Shown piece after piece: positions 1 through 8,490 of a DNA stretch of 64,000 nucleotides (the stretch's first letter is position 1; each line of letters begins with the position of its first letter). The stretch covers positions 62,001 through 126,000 of the forward strand of contig NZ_CP156087.1 of NCBI RefSeq assembly GCF_040687965.1. Direction: 5' to 3'. This DNA comes from Methylocystis echinoides. GTDB lineage: Bacteria > Pseudomonadota > Alphaproteobacteria > Rhizobiales > Beijerinckiaceae. Made by a program: the position numbers and the translations under genes. The notes beneath the pieces are model-generated. The model saw nothing but the letters and a program-made list of their open reading frames with translations, made no database searches and had not been told where the DNA came from.

Positions 1-581
1 AAGCCACCCACGCCGAAGCTGTCAATCCGGAAACCATCGCGGAAATAGTTTTGTGTCGGAAAGCCGCGAAGAATGATTTGCGTGAACGCGTTCCCAACCG
101 CCGCGTTGCCGCCCCCCGAGAACGCGACGCCACTGACGTCTTTCAGTGCTTGATCGATTGTGATGACCTGCTGATCCCGAAGCATCTGCTGGGTGACCAT
201 CTTGGTCGTGACCGGCGCGTCCATGACCGGCGTGTTGACTTTGGTCCCTAGCGACTCGATCGGCGCGGCGTAGGACGTGGGATTATTGCAGATCCCATCG
301 GCGCAAATTTGCCCGTTGTTCCCAGGCCCGATTTGCGTGCCGTTGCCATCAGCGGCCTGTTCGATAGCCGCTGGCGCTCCCGTCGTGGCGCCGCCGCCGC
401 TCGCGCCGCGATTGGGGCTCGGTTTCGGCGTGCCGATCTCAATCGCCGGCAGCACCTCCTGGGCGAAAGCCGGCGCCGAAAAGATCACAGAAAGGACGCA
501 GGGTAGGAAGGGCGAGCCACGCCGCAAGACGCCGCAATTGCGGTCTTTGTGGGCTTTCGGGAATTGGGATTTCATAAGCAT
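1..581 (-). CDS. TonB-dependent outer-membrane receptor, C-terminus outside the window
   Basis: Read from the reverse strand, the start at 581 (second Met at 575) opens a protein with a basic N-terminus, a hydrophobic stretch and an Ala-Phe-Ala-Gln signal-peptidase site near residue 40. A low-complexity Gly/Ala/Pro linker follows. A TonB plug-like segment begins around residue 115, with VTQQMLRDQQVITIDQALKD, then the motifs ILRGFPTQNYFRDGF and DSFGVGG typical of TonB-dependent siderophore-type receptors. The reading frame runs off the window edge, so no barrel is visible. A cobalamin riboswitch lies about 130 bases upstream on the same strand, so the likely substrate is a corrinoid such as B12 or cobinamide. 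The plug resembles the siderophore-receptor branch more than classical BtuB, so the substrate is inferred from context. Confidence 0.85.
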   Translation of the reverse strand, partial: MLMKSQFPKAHKDRNCGVLRRGSPFLPCVLSVIFSAPAFAQEVLPAIEIGTPKPSPNRGASGGGATTGAPAAIEQAADGNGTQIGPGNNGQICADGICNNPTSYAAPIESLGTKVNTPVMDAPVTTKMVTQQMLRDQQVITIDQALKDVSGVAFSGGGNAAVGNAFTQIILRGFPTQNYFRDGFRIDSFGVGG

Positions 582-710
582 GAGCTCGCAGCAGACGTGG
601 ACCGTCACTGCGAAAGGTCTGAGTCCATCATGGGCGACAACTAGCCCAAGATGGAGATCGACCGCCTCGGTGCACCCCGACCGACGCTATCGCGCGTGAC
701 CACGAATGAT

Positions 711-880
711 GGCAGGTCTCCTGGCTCGCGGGTCGTCGCCTTGAGCCGCCTTCCCAGGGAAATTTCCCCAGTGGCATATTGGCTCGAAGGCTCTCCGCTC
801 ACAGTTGCGGGGGCAGCCTCGGAATAGCGCTCTCGCGCGCACCGAATTCCCGTTTTGATCCCCGAAGGGAACCATCGAGA
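711..880 (-). promoter_or_regulatory. Cobalamin riboswitch upstream of the TonB receptor
   Basis: On the minus strand the region has the conserved elements of the B12 element in order: GGTTCCC near 878, the GGGATCAAAACGGGAA region, CGGTG, GGCTGCCCCCGCAACTGTGA, GCCACTGGG, GGGAAGGCG, and the terminal B12 box GAGCCAGGAGACCTGCC at 711-727. It ends 130 bases before the receptor start and should repress the receptor when adenosylcobalamin is plentiful. Confidence 0.95.
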
Positions 881-882
881 TC

Positions 883-911
883 ATAAAAGCCTGTAGCAGG
901 CGGACTAGTCA
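883..911 (-). promoter_or_regulatory. Candidate sigma70 promoter of the first riboswitch
   Basis: The minus strand has TTGACT (906-911), a 17-base spacer and TTTTAT (883-888). A transcript from here would start near 876, at the first conserved base of the riboswitch. The fit of position is the main support. Confidence 0.5.
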
Positions 912-1484
912 AGCCGTATGGATAAGAGCAGCGCAAAGATTCGATGGACCGTTGCGATTCCGCATCAACCGTGAACGCGACGGCGAATGAACCCCCGGGC
1001 CTCCATGACTTGAGCGGAAGCTTTCGTCGTGACCTAGGCACAACATGACGCTGCTTCGAGTTGCTTGCGCTTTGATCGCCCCTGGCAAAACGGGAAGAGC
1101 ATTAAATCAAATGCGGTGAATCCGATCTTTGCTGCCTGCCGTTGGCCGAGAGTCATTCCCCGAAACGGTCGCCCAGTCGCGCCGCGTCCATAAGCCCCAC
1201 CCCGTCGGTTCGACAGGAAAAGGCAGAAATCGATACTATACTTGTGCACGCGGAACTTCGGAGATGCCGCAACCTGCCGCCCTTACCACCGAAGGCGCTC
1301 ACTCGGAGTTATGGAGCAAGACGCGCAGCAAAGTCCCTACTTTTGCAACTCAACTTGCGCAAAAGCGCTTTTTACGCCAGGCCTTATGACAAGTAAGAAT
1401 GACGCTCTCGATCGCGTCGCGTATCTGTTCCTTCCGGGAAAACCTCCGTGGCAATGCAAGCCGACGGACAAGTTGGCGGACCCG
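912..1484. other. Intergenic region without a recognised gene
   Basis: Short open frames on both strands show no family resemblance and no convincing ribosome-binding site. Apart from sequence just upstream of the receptor promoter, nothing functional was seen. Confidence 0.5.
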
Positions 1485-2681
1485 CTATTCGGCTGATCCG
1501 GACGTTGTCACGACGTTGTCAAGGCGCATGAGGGTTTTGTCCCATTTGTCGATAAATCCCATAGCAAGCGCGGTCGCCACGAGCGTTGCAAGATTGCTGG
1601 GCTCATAAATTCCGGAGGTGCTGGCTAGTCGATTACAATAATCCTTATACCGTTCCGTTCGTCCGGCGACAGCAATTGCGATGTGGGCCCCGTGTCGGCA
1701 GGCGATATCGGGCCAACAGGTTTGTGGCAACAAACCCCAGGACAGCTGGTCGTGAAGATGAACAAGAGCTGCAACCGCTGCTACAGTTAATGGGTCGCGG
1801 TCCAGATCGTGGTCGTTTTGCCGGGCCAGCGCCGCTAATGCAGCCGGCAAGCGTCGACTTATCTCTTCGAACAAAGTGTCCGGCTGGCAGCCGAAGCGTT
1901 CGAGCAATCGGGCGCAGGAAGATTGACGGATTGGCGTGAGACCGTTTTGCAAGGCGAGCGTGTCTTTGACGGCGCGATGGACCGTACGGCCGATTAATTC
2001 TCCGAGCTTACTGTGATGTCCTGCTGAGGTTAGCTAGAGCGGTCCATCGGCGGGCGCCATCACGGCAATCTGATCGGTGCCAGTTCCCGTGGCGATCTGT
2101 GATGATTGCCGCGAGGGCGCCGACAACTCCTGCAACAAGGCCGTTTTGGCCTCGGTTGCGGTCATCACCGCGCGAACGAGCGCGCCATCCGACACAGGCG
2201 TGTTGATGACCAGCATAACGTTGATTGTTCCATGTTGGTCGGGCCCAATAGGGCCGAAGCGCTCGAAAACTCCGCTGAACTCATAATAGGACGACGGATC
2301 GCCAGCGCGGGCCGCATTCCCGTCGACGCCGCCGGTCGCGATCGTCGCCACGGCAAGGTCGCGAAATTGCTCTTCAGCGATGCAAAGATTATTCATATTC
2401 GCCGCGGTGCCGAGCCCTGCAGCAGTGGCGGCGGCAAGATCGTGTTCGGTCAATAGGAGGGAGTCGTATATTGCGGGGTGGCGGTGAGCCTTCATGAGTT
2501 GGTGCATCTCGTGCCCCATGGCTTCACAGCATTGATGATTGAACACGATATCGAGGTCATCGGCGAGACCTCCGTTTGAGGCGGAGGTCGAGAGCACCTT
2601 GAAGGGACGGCGAAACCGTAGGCTGACAAACTTGTAATCCCGGTGCAGCTCAACGGATTCGAAAAACGTCTTCAACAGCAT
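1485..2681 (-). pseudogene. cbiZ: Adenosylcobinamide amidohydrolase CbiZ, split by an in-frame amber codon
   Basis: CbiZ removes the side chain of adenosylcobinamide-type corrinoids so that imported corrinoids can be remade into cobalamin. The upstream part (2681 to the TAG at 2034-2036) has the family hallmarks: GDPSSYYEFSG, then GTINVMLVINTP, SDGALVRAVMTATEAKTALL and ATGTGTD. After the TAG the same frame continues for about 180 codons with TSAGHHSKLGELIGRTVHRA and LALQNGLTP, which read like the normal CbiZ C-terminus and a short tail domain, ending at 1485. The break therefore falls inside the conserved domain and not at its natural end. The gene is either a fresh pseudogene, a read-through gene or a sequencing error. 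ATG 2681 and GTG 2684 are alternative starts. A cobalamin riboswitch lies upstream on the same strand. Confidence 0.8.
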
Positions 2682-2684
2682 CAC

Positions 2685-3008
2685 GATCTCTTACAGCTTG
2701 TCATTGATGCACCGGTTTTCTGCAACTGCGAGGAACCGCGGTCAATTGGCGCTTCGCGCGTTTGCTCGATCGAAGGCCGCCTAGACACCGGCCTCCGAGC
2801 TTCCCCGCGGGGCGCGCAGGCGCCTTTGCCCCTGAAATAGCTCGAGATGGCCGTTTTTGTCGAAATCGAACGCCGCCTGCGTCATGCGATGCTCCGCTCG
2901 CGTTGAGGACAGGACATGGGAAGCGGCTAGCGCCGTCCTGCGACTTCACGCGTGCAGAACCCGCAAGCGGCCTCCGGGCGCCCCGCCCGTGGACGACTCT
3001 GCGTTCGC
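2685..3008 (-). other. Long leader between riboswitch and cbiZ
   Basis: About 325 bases separate the B12 box from the cbiZ start, with no convincing gene on either strand. The long minus-strand open frame through 2701-3183 translates the riboswitch itself and is not a gene. The leader may hold the expression platform or may be the scar of a lost gene. Confidence 0.4.
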
Positions 3009-3178
3009 GGCAGGTCTCCTGGCTTGCGGGTCGCTGCGGGATCATCCTTCCCGGCGCTTTCGCGCCAGTGGCTTTTTGATCGCGCTCGCCGCTTACAGTT
3101 GCGGGGGCAGCCCCGGATTCGCCTTGCGGCTCACCGGATTCCCTCTTAGCTCCGGACGCGAGTCCAGAGACCGTGAAC
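3009..3178 (-). promoter_or_regulatory. Cobalamin riboswitch upstream of cbiZ
   Basis: The minus strand carries the B12-element series GGTCTC, GGAGCTAAGAGGGAATCCGG, GGGGCTGCCCCCGCAACTGT, GCCACTGG, CCGGGAAGG and the terminal B12 box AGCCAGGAGACCTGCC at 3009-3024. The loops differ from the copy at 711-880, so this is not a recent duplication. The next gene on this strand is cbiZ. Confidence 0.95.
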
Positions 3179-3183
3179 GACAA

Positions 3184-3214
3184 TATCTAGAGGTAAATGT
3201 CGGGGGAATGTCAA
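3184..3214 (-). promoter_or_regulatory. Candidate promoter of the second riboswitch
   Basis: On the minus strand a perfect -35 hexamer TTGACA (3209-3214) is followed after 19 bases by TAGATA (3184-3189), just before the riboswitch begins. The spacer is long, so the -10 assignment is tentative. Confidence 0.4.
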
Positions 3215-3482
3215 TACCTAGGGATGTCCGTTCTCAATTAAACGACCTTTTATACGCACGCCCGCGCCTTGATCAGCAGGATCACACCTGGTCGGGGACG
3301 AGAATGTCGCCGGGTCGAAGTGAACGCCGGCGAAGCTAACGCGCAAATTGCCGTTTCCTTGCCGCGCCGCGGTTTTGCGCGGTCGTGACGCCCAGCGCTT
3401 TCACGCCGAGCGCGGCAAGCGCGCGGGAGTCGCGCACATAACCCTCGCGCGCGACGATCTGGCGACACGCTGTCCAGCCGGA

Positions 3483-4547
3483 TCAATCATGAAACTTAAA
3501 TGTCAGAAGCTTGTCGACGAGCGAAGCGAAGAAGTGCTGCACTAGGTTGTAGATGATCACCGGAATCATCACCGCCGGATGGTCGGATAGCGCGAGTGAC
3601 GCCAGGACAAGGCCCGCACCGTTATTGTTCATGCCGAGCCCGAACATTAATGACGCGGCGCCGGCGCGGTCGGCGCGAAAGCTCTGCGCAATCAGATAGC
3701 CGGCTGCAAACATGGCTGCGCAAAGTAAGCCGACGATGGCTAGAATCGCTCCGAGGAAGTCCAGGTCGGGCTCGGAGATGAGTTTCGGCAGGCTCAACGC
3801 GGCGTTCGAGTAATTGAGCAAGATCAACACGATCGAGTTCGTGAGCTTCAGATAGGGCGAGATCGAGGCAGCCGCCGTCTCTCCCAACAGCCGATGACCG
3901 GCAATGCCGAGCAGGGACGGGAGGATGACCCAGGCCCAAAGGAATGCGCCCGCGCCATTGCTCGCGAGTTCGTGCAGGTCCTCAGAATAGTCTCCTGCGG
4001 CCAGAAATGCGACTGAGTGGAGGACGATCGGTGTCAACACAGGGCTGAGCAGCGTGGTCAATAGGACGAGGCCAAGACTCAAGGCAAGATTGCCGTTTGC
4101 GTTCTGCGCCCAGGCTGTCGACGCCCCAGCGATCGGCATGGCGGCAATGAGCGCGAGGCCTGTTAATATTTGCTGAACCTCCTCGGGGTTGTGCCAGAAT
4201 TTCATCGTGATGCTGACCGCAGTGATGAAGGCAAGGGGAGCGAACAGGTTTCCCGCAACGCCGGCGGCCAGGAGACGCGGATACCGTGCGACTGTCCCGA
4301 GATCCTTGCTCCTGGCGCCCAAGCCGGCGTTCAGCAGGAGGAACGCTAGCATCGCGGGCGGAAGTGAAAGCGCGATCCTCGATGGACCCAGCGCGATTGA
4401 TCCGAATTCGGCGCTGCGAATTGAGAGGCCGAGCCCGGGGAAAAACGCCGCGGCGAAGTAGGACAAGAGGATCAACCAGATGAAGTAAGAATGGATCGCG
4501 TGATGGATCGACGTCATGCGCTTCGCGAGTGAAACTCCCGTAGTCAT
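3483..4547 (-). CDS. Bile acid:sodium symporter (BASS/SBF) family transporter
   Basis: The 354-residue product is an integral inner-membrane protein of about nine or ten hydrophobic segments, the usual BASS size. Recognisable parts are the hydrophobic pair PPAMLAFLLLNAGLG, the inverted-repeat glycine-rich stretch ALIAAMPIAGASTAWAQNAN, which matches the family pattern around the unwound helix, and FGLGMNNNGAGLVLASLAL near the C-terminus. Start 4547 (MTTGVSL) is preferred to the longer frame from 4649, because the extra 34 residues are Cys/Ser-rich and unlike a transporter start; Met at 4517 is also possible. The substrate cannot be told from sequence. It lies upstream of the cbiZ riboswitch on the same strand and so is outside riboswitch control; its closeness to corrinoid genes may be chance. 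Confidence 0.8.
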   Translation of the reverse strand: MTTGVSLAKRMTSIHHAIHSYFIWLILLSYFAAAFFPGLGLSIRSAEFGSIALGPSRIALSLPPAMLAFLLLNAGLGARSKDLGTVARYPRLLAAGVAGNLFAPLAFITAVSITMKFWHNPEEVQQILTGLALIAAMPIAGASTAWAQNANGNLALSLGLVLLTTLLSPVLTPIVLHSVAFLAAGDYSEDLHELASNGAGAFLWAWVILPSLLGIAGHRLLGETAAASISPYLKLTNSIVLILLNYSNAALSLPKLISEPDLDFLGAILAIVGLLCAAMFAAGYLIAQSFRADRAGAASLMFGLGMNNNGAGLVLASLALSDHPAVMIPVIIYNLVQHFFASLVDKLLTFKFHD

Positions 4548-4915
4548 CCGCGGGTTCGAGCTCAACAAACCGCTCCTTGTCTCGGTAGCAATTGCGCCTA
4601 TGCATCTCAAAATACACGAGCAACCGCCAGCAGAGCTGGAGCATAGCATTTATCTTTGAATGCGTCAGGCGGGTGATTTTCTCTGCCGGAGAGTAGCCCA
4701 GCAAGCCCAGAATCCCGCCCTAACCCTTTCTGTAGGAGATCGCGTTGACAAGCCAAGATAACTCCACGCGATCGATCCGATACGAAGTAGGCGGCGAGGC
4801 ATGTGAACACTTGCCGATCAGGGAGAGCAGCAAGGCTGGAGAGTTAGAGTATGGAGGGGATTTTCATGACGGGTAAGGCGGGAGAGAGGCTCCCGCGCCC
4901 GTGGTGGAGACGAAC
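4548..4915. other. Intergenic region between divergent genes
   Basis: This stretch holds the upstream regions of the minus-strand transporter and the plus-strand DUF932 gene. A TTGACA at about 4753 on the plus strand could be a -35 box, but no well-spaced -10 box was found. No gene was recognised. Confidence 0.35.
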
Positions 4916-6112
4916 ATGAATCAGGTGGAGATTTTGGGATCAGCCCGCGGCCGTGAAAGCGGCTACAAGGTGGACGCAAGCCGCGGCGAGCGTATTGGCC
5001 GCGTGTCGTCAGAGTGGTTTTCCAGGCCTTCGGATGAGCGATACCTCTCTCTATCGGATCTGTTCGCCGCCGTGCGTGGCCGGACTGACCGCAGCCGCAC
5101 CAGAACAATCGAGAGCACCGCAATCCGCGTGGAAGCCAGCCGCGACGACGCCGAACGACTTTCACTTTCGCTGCCCGGTTCCGACAGTCCGGTCGCCATG
5201 ACCCACTGGAGCTTCGGCCAGCTCGCGAGCCTCATCGGCGCCCCGGCGGCTTACCTTCGACAGCTCCCCGCGCCGGTCGCCGGAATCAATCTCCAATATG
5301 GCCTCACCACACACCGCGCCGAGCAGATCAAGACGCTCGAGATCGAAAGCGGTCGCGTCGAGCTGCGCGCGGTGACCGGTCCAGACTATGGGCGGATTTA
5401 CGACCATGAGCTCGTCTCCGCCGTGCAGCGCATCGCCGGCGACGGCGTGGGCGACACGCGCTGGAAAGTGCCGGGCGTGCTCGACTCGTCGACCGGAATC
5501 TACAATCCCAACGTCGACGTCACGGAGGAGACGACGACGCTTTACGCCTCGGACCGGGACGTCTTCCTGTTTCTCGTCGACGACTTGAACCCGATTGAAG
5601 CTGGCCGCCTTCCCGACGGCTCGCCCGATCTCTACTTTCGCGGCTTCTACTGCTGGAATTCAGAGGTGGGTGCTAAGACGCTCGGGATCGCCAGCTTCTA
5701 TTTGCGCGCCGTATGCCAAAACCGGAATCTTTGGGGCGTCGAAGATTTCGAGGAGATTACGATCCGCCACTCCAAATACGCGGCCGCACGCTTCGCGCAT
5801 GAGGCCGCGCCGGCGTTGGCGCGTTTCGCCGATTCTTCGCCCCTGCCCTTCGTCAACGGAGTCAAGGCGGCGCGGCAACGGATCGTGGCCCGCAACGACG
5901 ACGACCGCACGGAATTCTTGCGCAAGCGCGGGTTTTCGAAAGCCGAAACGGCGAAGATCATCGGCACAGTCTTCGCCGAGGAAGGCCGCAAACCCGAGAG
6001 CGTCTTCGATTTCGTGCAGGGCATCACGGCTGTGGCGCGCGGAAAAAGTCACCAGGACGCACGGCTGGATTTCGAGGCGCGCGCCAAGAAGCTCTTCCAT
6101 CGCGCCCAGTGA
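4916..6112 (+). CDS. DUF932 domain protein
   Basis: The 398-residue product matches the DUF932 / phage-plasmid-like family, common on plasmids and prophages but of unknown biochemical role. Diagnostic stretches include WSFGQLASLIGAPAAYLRQLP, the hydrophobic-aromatic YGRIYDHELVSAVQRI, the pair VFLFLVDDLNPIEAG and LYFRGFYCWNSEVGAKTLGI, then NLWGVEDFEEITIRHSK and a charged helical C-terminus. ATG 4916 is chosen because GGAG lies eight bases before it; GTG codons at 4901 and 4904 are weaker. The gene is first in a plus-strand row with ParB-like, Toprim and DUF2493 genes. This set recurs on alphaproteobacterial plasmids, which suggests a role in establishment or maintenance. Confidence 0.8.
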   Translation: MNQVEILGSARGRESGYKVDASRGERIGRVSSEWFSRPSDERYLSLSDLFAAVRGRTDRSRTRTIESTAIRVEASRDDAERLSLSLPGSDSPVAMTHWSFGQLASLIGAPAAYLRQLPAPVAGINLQYGLTTHRAEQIKTLEIESGRVELRAVTGPDYGRIYDHELVSAVQRIAGDGVGDTRWKVPGVLDSSTGIYNPNVDVTEETTTLYASDRDVFLFLVDDLNPIEAGRLPDGSPDLYFRGFYCWNSEVGAKTLGIASFYLRAVCQNRNLWGVEDFEEITIRHSKYAAARFAHEAAPALARFADSSPLPFVNGVKAARQRIVARNDDDRTEFLRKRGFSKAETAKIIGTVFAEEGRKPESVFDFVQGITAVARGKSHQDARLDFEARAKKLFHRAQ

Positions 6113-6281
6113 TATTTGTCGTTGCGGCAGCTTGCATGCAGCCTGCAGCTGTCTCGGCGGCTCTCTACCCGATTAAGTTCTTTGCGGCGTCGCTCTCAAG
6201 AGTTCGAGGGCGGCGCTGCGCTTCGTGACGAGGTGGAGTCGAGAGAGAGGCTCTCGGTCGCCCGTCGCGGAGTTAAAGACC

Positions 6282-8420
6282 ATGACCAAGTCGGTGCAAA
6301 AAATTCAGTTGAGCGCATCGCGGGATATTCCGTTCAGCAAGCTGGTGCTATCCCAGTCGAATGTGCGACGGATCAAGGCGGGCGTCTCGATCGAAGAACT
6401 CGCGGAAGACATCGCCCGCCGCACACTGCTGCAGAGCATCACCGTGCGGCCGGTGGTCGACGACCAGGGCGCCGAGACCGGCATGTTCGAAATCCCCGCG
6501 GGCGGGCGCCGCTACCGCGCGCTTGAGCTTCTGGTGAAGCAGAAGCGTCTCGTCCGCAACGCCCTGATCCCTTGCGTCGTGCGAACAGAGGGAATCGCCG
6601 AGGAAGACAGCCTTGCCGAGAATGTCCAGCGCGCGCCGTTGCATCCGCTCGATCAGTTCCGCGCGTTCCTGACCCTGCGGGAGAAAGGGAGTAGCGAGGA
6701 GGAGATCGCCGCCGCCTTCTTCGTCAGCGTCGCCGTCGTCAAGCAACGGCTGAGGCTGGCTTCCGTGTCGCCCAAGCTCCTCGATGTCTATGCCGACGAC
6801 GGCATGACCCTCGACCAGCTGATGGCCTTTACGGTCAATCCCGACCATGAGCGCCAGGAGCAGGTCTGGGAGGCGATCCAGCGCTCCTACAACAAGGAAG
6901 CGTATCAGATCCGCCGGCTTCTCACCGAGGACGCCGTCCGGGGGTCTGACAAGCGGGCGCTGTATGCGGCCGAGGATTACAAAGCCGCTGGCGGTCCCAT
7001 CATGCGCGACCTCTTCCAAAGCGACGACGGCGGCTGGCTCCAGGACGTTCCGCTGCTGGAACGGCTCGTCGCGGAGAAACTCGCGCGCGACGCCGAATCC
7101 CTTCGGTCGGAGGGCTGGAAATGGGTCGAGACGGCAATCGACTTCCCTTACGGTCACAACTATGGGCTTCGCCATCTTCAGGGCGAACGCCAGCCTTTGA
7201 CCGAAGAGGAAGCGGCGACCCGCGAGGCGCTTCGGAACGAAGCCGAACACTTGGAGGCGACCTATTCGGAGGCGGAAGAAATCCCGGAGGACGTCGACGC
7301 GCGTCTCGCCGAGATTGAGGCGGCGCTCGAAGCCTTCGAGAAGCGCCCGGTAATCTATGCGCCGGACGAGATCGCCCGCGCTGGCGTCTTTGTCAGCATC
7401 GACGGCGAAGGACGTCTTCGGGTCGAGCGCGGCTACGTGCGGCCGGAGGACGAGGCGCCGATCGAAGAGCCGGAGACGCCTGAGGTCGTGACCGAGGCGG
7501 GCGAAGCCTATGCGATGTGTTCGTCGCTGGCCTCCTCATTCGCACCCGACGATGGCGAAACCGGGCAATCCGGAGCCGTTGCGGACGAGGAGGATGAGGG
7601 GTTGAGGCCCCTGCCCGACAAATTGCTCGCTGAGCTGACTGCCTATCGCACGCTGGCGCTGCGCGAGGCGGTGGGTAGAGATCCGACGATCGCGTTTCTT
7701 GCCGCCCTCCACGCCATTTGCCTGCGGCTATTCTATCGCTATGCCGTGGACACCTGTCTCGAGATCGAAGCCAAGAATGTCTCCTTCGGCGCGCAGGCTC
7801 CGGGGCTCTCCGACACGCCGCTCGCGGATAAGGTCGACGCCCGCCATCTCGACTGGTCCCGGCAGTTGCCGGCGGAGCCGCAGGACCTGTGGGACGTCTT
7901 GACGACCTTCGACGTTGATACGCGCCAGCGTCTGTTCGCGCATTGCGTCTCGTTGACCCTGAACGCCGTGCACGAGCCCTGGAGCCGCCGGCCGCGGGCG
8001 ATGGCCCATGCCGACCGTCTCGCCTCGACGCTCTCTCTCGACGTCGCCGCGACGGGCTGGACGCCCACGGTCGACAATTTCCTCGGCCGGGTCACCAAGG
8101 CGCGTATCATCCAGGCAGTGCGCGAGGCGAAAGGCGCCGATTTCGCCCGACGGATCGAGACGCTCAAGAAGGGCGATATGGCGCGAGAGGCGGAAACGCT
8201 TCTGACTGGCGCGGGCTGGCTGCCCGAGCCGCTGCGCACCCCGGGCCATGGGTCGCAGGCCGCATTGGAAGGGAGTTCTCTCTCGGCGCCGGAGGAAGCC
8301 GCCGCAGTCGAAGAAGGCGCGGCGGCGGAAGGCGACCCCGCCTTCGACGAAATTGTCGCGTCTGATGAGGATGCCGAGCCGGCGCCGGTCGACGACGCTC
8401 AAAGCATCGCCGCCGAGTAG
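6282..8420 (+). CDS. Large ParB/RepB/Spo0J-family protein
   Basis: The 712-residue product starts with a ParB N-terminal domain: LVLSQSNVRRIKAG, IEELAEDIARRTLLQSITVR, the GGRRYRALELL box and the ENVQRAPLHPLDQ motif. A helix-turn-helix follows around residues 140-175 (SEEEIAAAFFVSVAVVKQRL). The remaining 500 residues are acidic and Ala/Glu-rich, much longer than segregation ParB proteins. Such long ParB-like proteins occur on plasmids away from parA and resemble the YubM type of conjugative leading regions; some ParB-fold proteins are DNases. ATG 6282 is preferred to 6225 because the ParB domain begins right after it and GGAG lies ten bases upstream. No parA is adjacent, so a segregation role is not assured. 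Confidence 0.8.
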   Translation: MTKSVQKIQLSASRDIPFSKLVLSQSNVRRIKAGVSIEELAEDIARRTLLQSITVRPVVDDQGAETGMFEIPAGGRRYRALELLVKQKRLVRNALIPCVVRTEGIAEEDSLAENVQRAPLHPLDQFRAFLTLREKGSSEEEIAAAFFVSVAVVKQRLRLASVSPKLLDVYADDGMTLDQLMAFTVNPDHERQEQVWEAIQRSYNKEAYQIRRLLTEDAVRGSDKRALYAAEDYKAAGGPIMRDLFQSDDGGWLQDVPLLERLVAEKLARDAESLRSEGWKWVETAIDFPYGHNYGLRHLQGERQPLTEEEAATREALRNEAEHLEATYSEAEEIPEDVDARLAEIEAALEAFEKRPVIYAPDEIARAGVFVSIDGEGRLRVERGYVRPEDEAPIEEPETPEVVTEAGEAYAMCSSLASSFAPDDGETGQSGAVADEEDEGLRPLPDKLLAELTAYRTLALREAVGRDPTIAFLAALHAICLRLFYRYAVDTCLEIEAKNVSFGAQAPGLSDTPLADKVDARHLDWSRQLPAEPQDLWDVLTTFDVDTRQRLFAHCVSLTLNAVHEPWSRRPRAMAHADRLASTLSLDVAATGWTPTVDNFLGRVTKARIIQAVREAKGADFARRIETLKKGDMAREAETLLTGAGWLPEPLRTPGHGSQAALEGSSLSAPEEAAAVEEGAAAEGDPAFDEIVASDEDAEPAPVDDAQSIAAE

Positions 8421-8490
8421 ACCTCCAAAAGGTCAACTGCGCATGGGCTCGCCAGAAATGGCGGGCCCTTTTCTTGTTGGAGGCGATTCC

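Noticed and set aside
2701-3183. 160-codon minus-strand frame across the second riboswitch
   Set aside because: It translates conserved RNA bases of the B12 element and has no protein resemblance.
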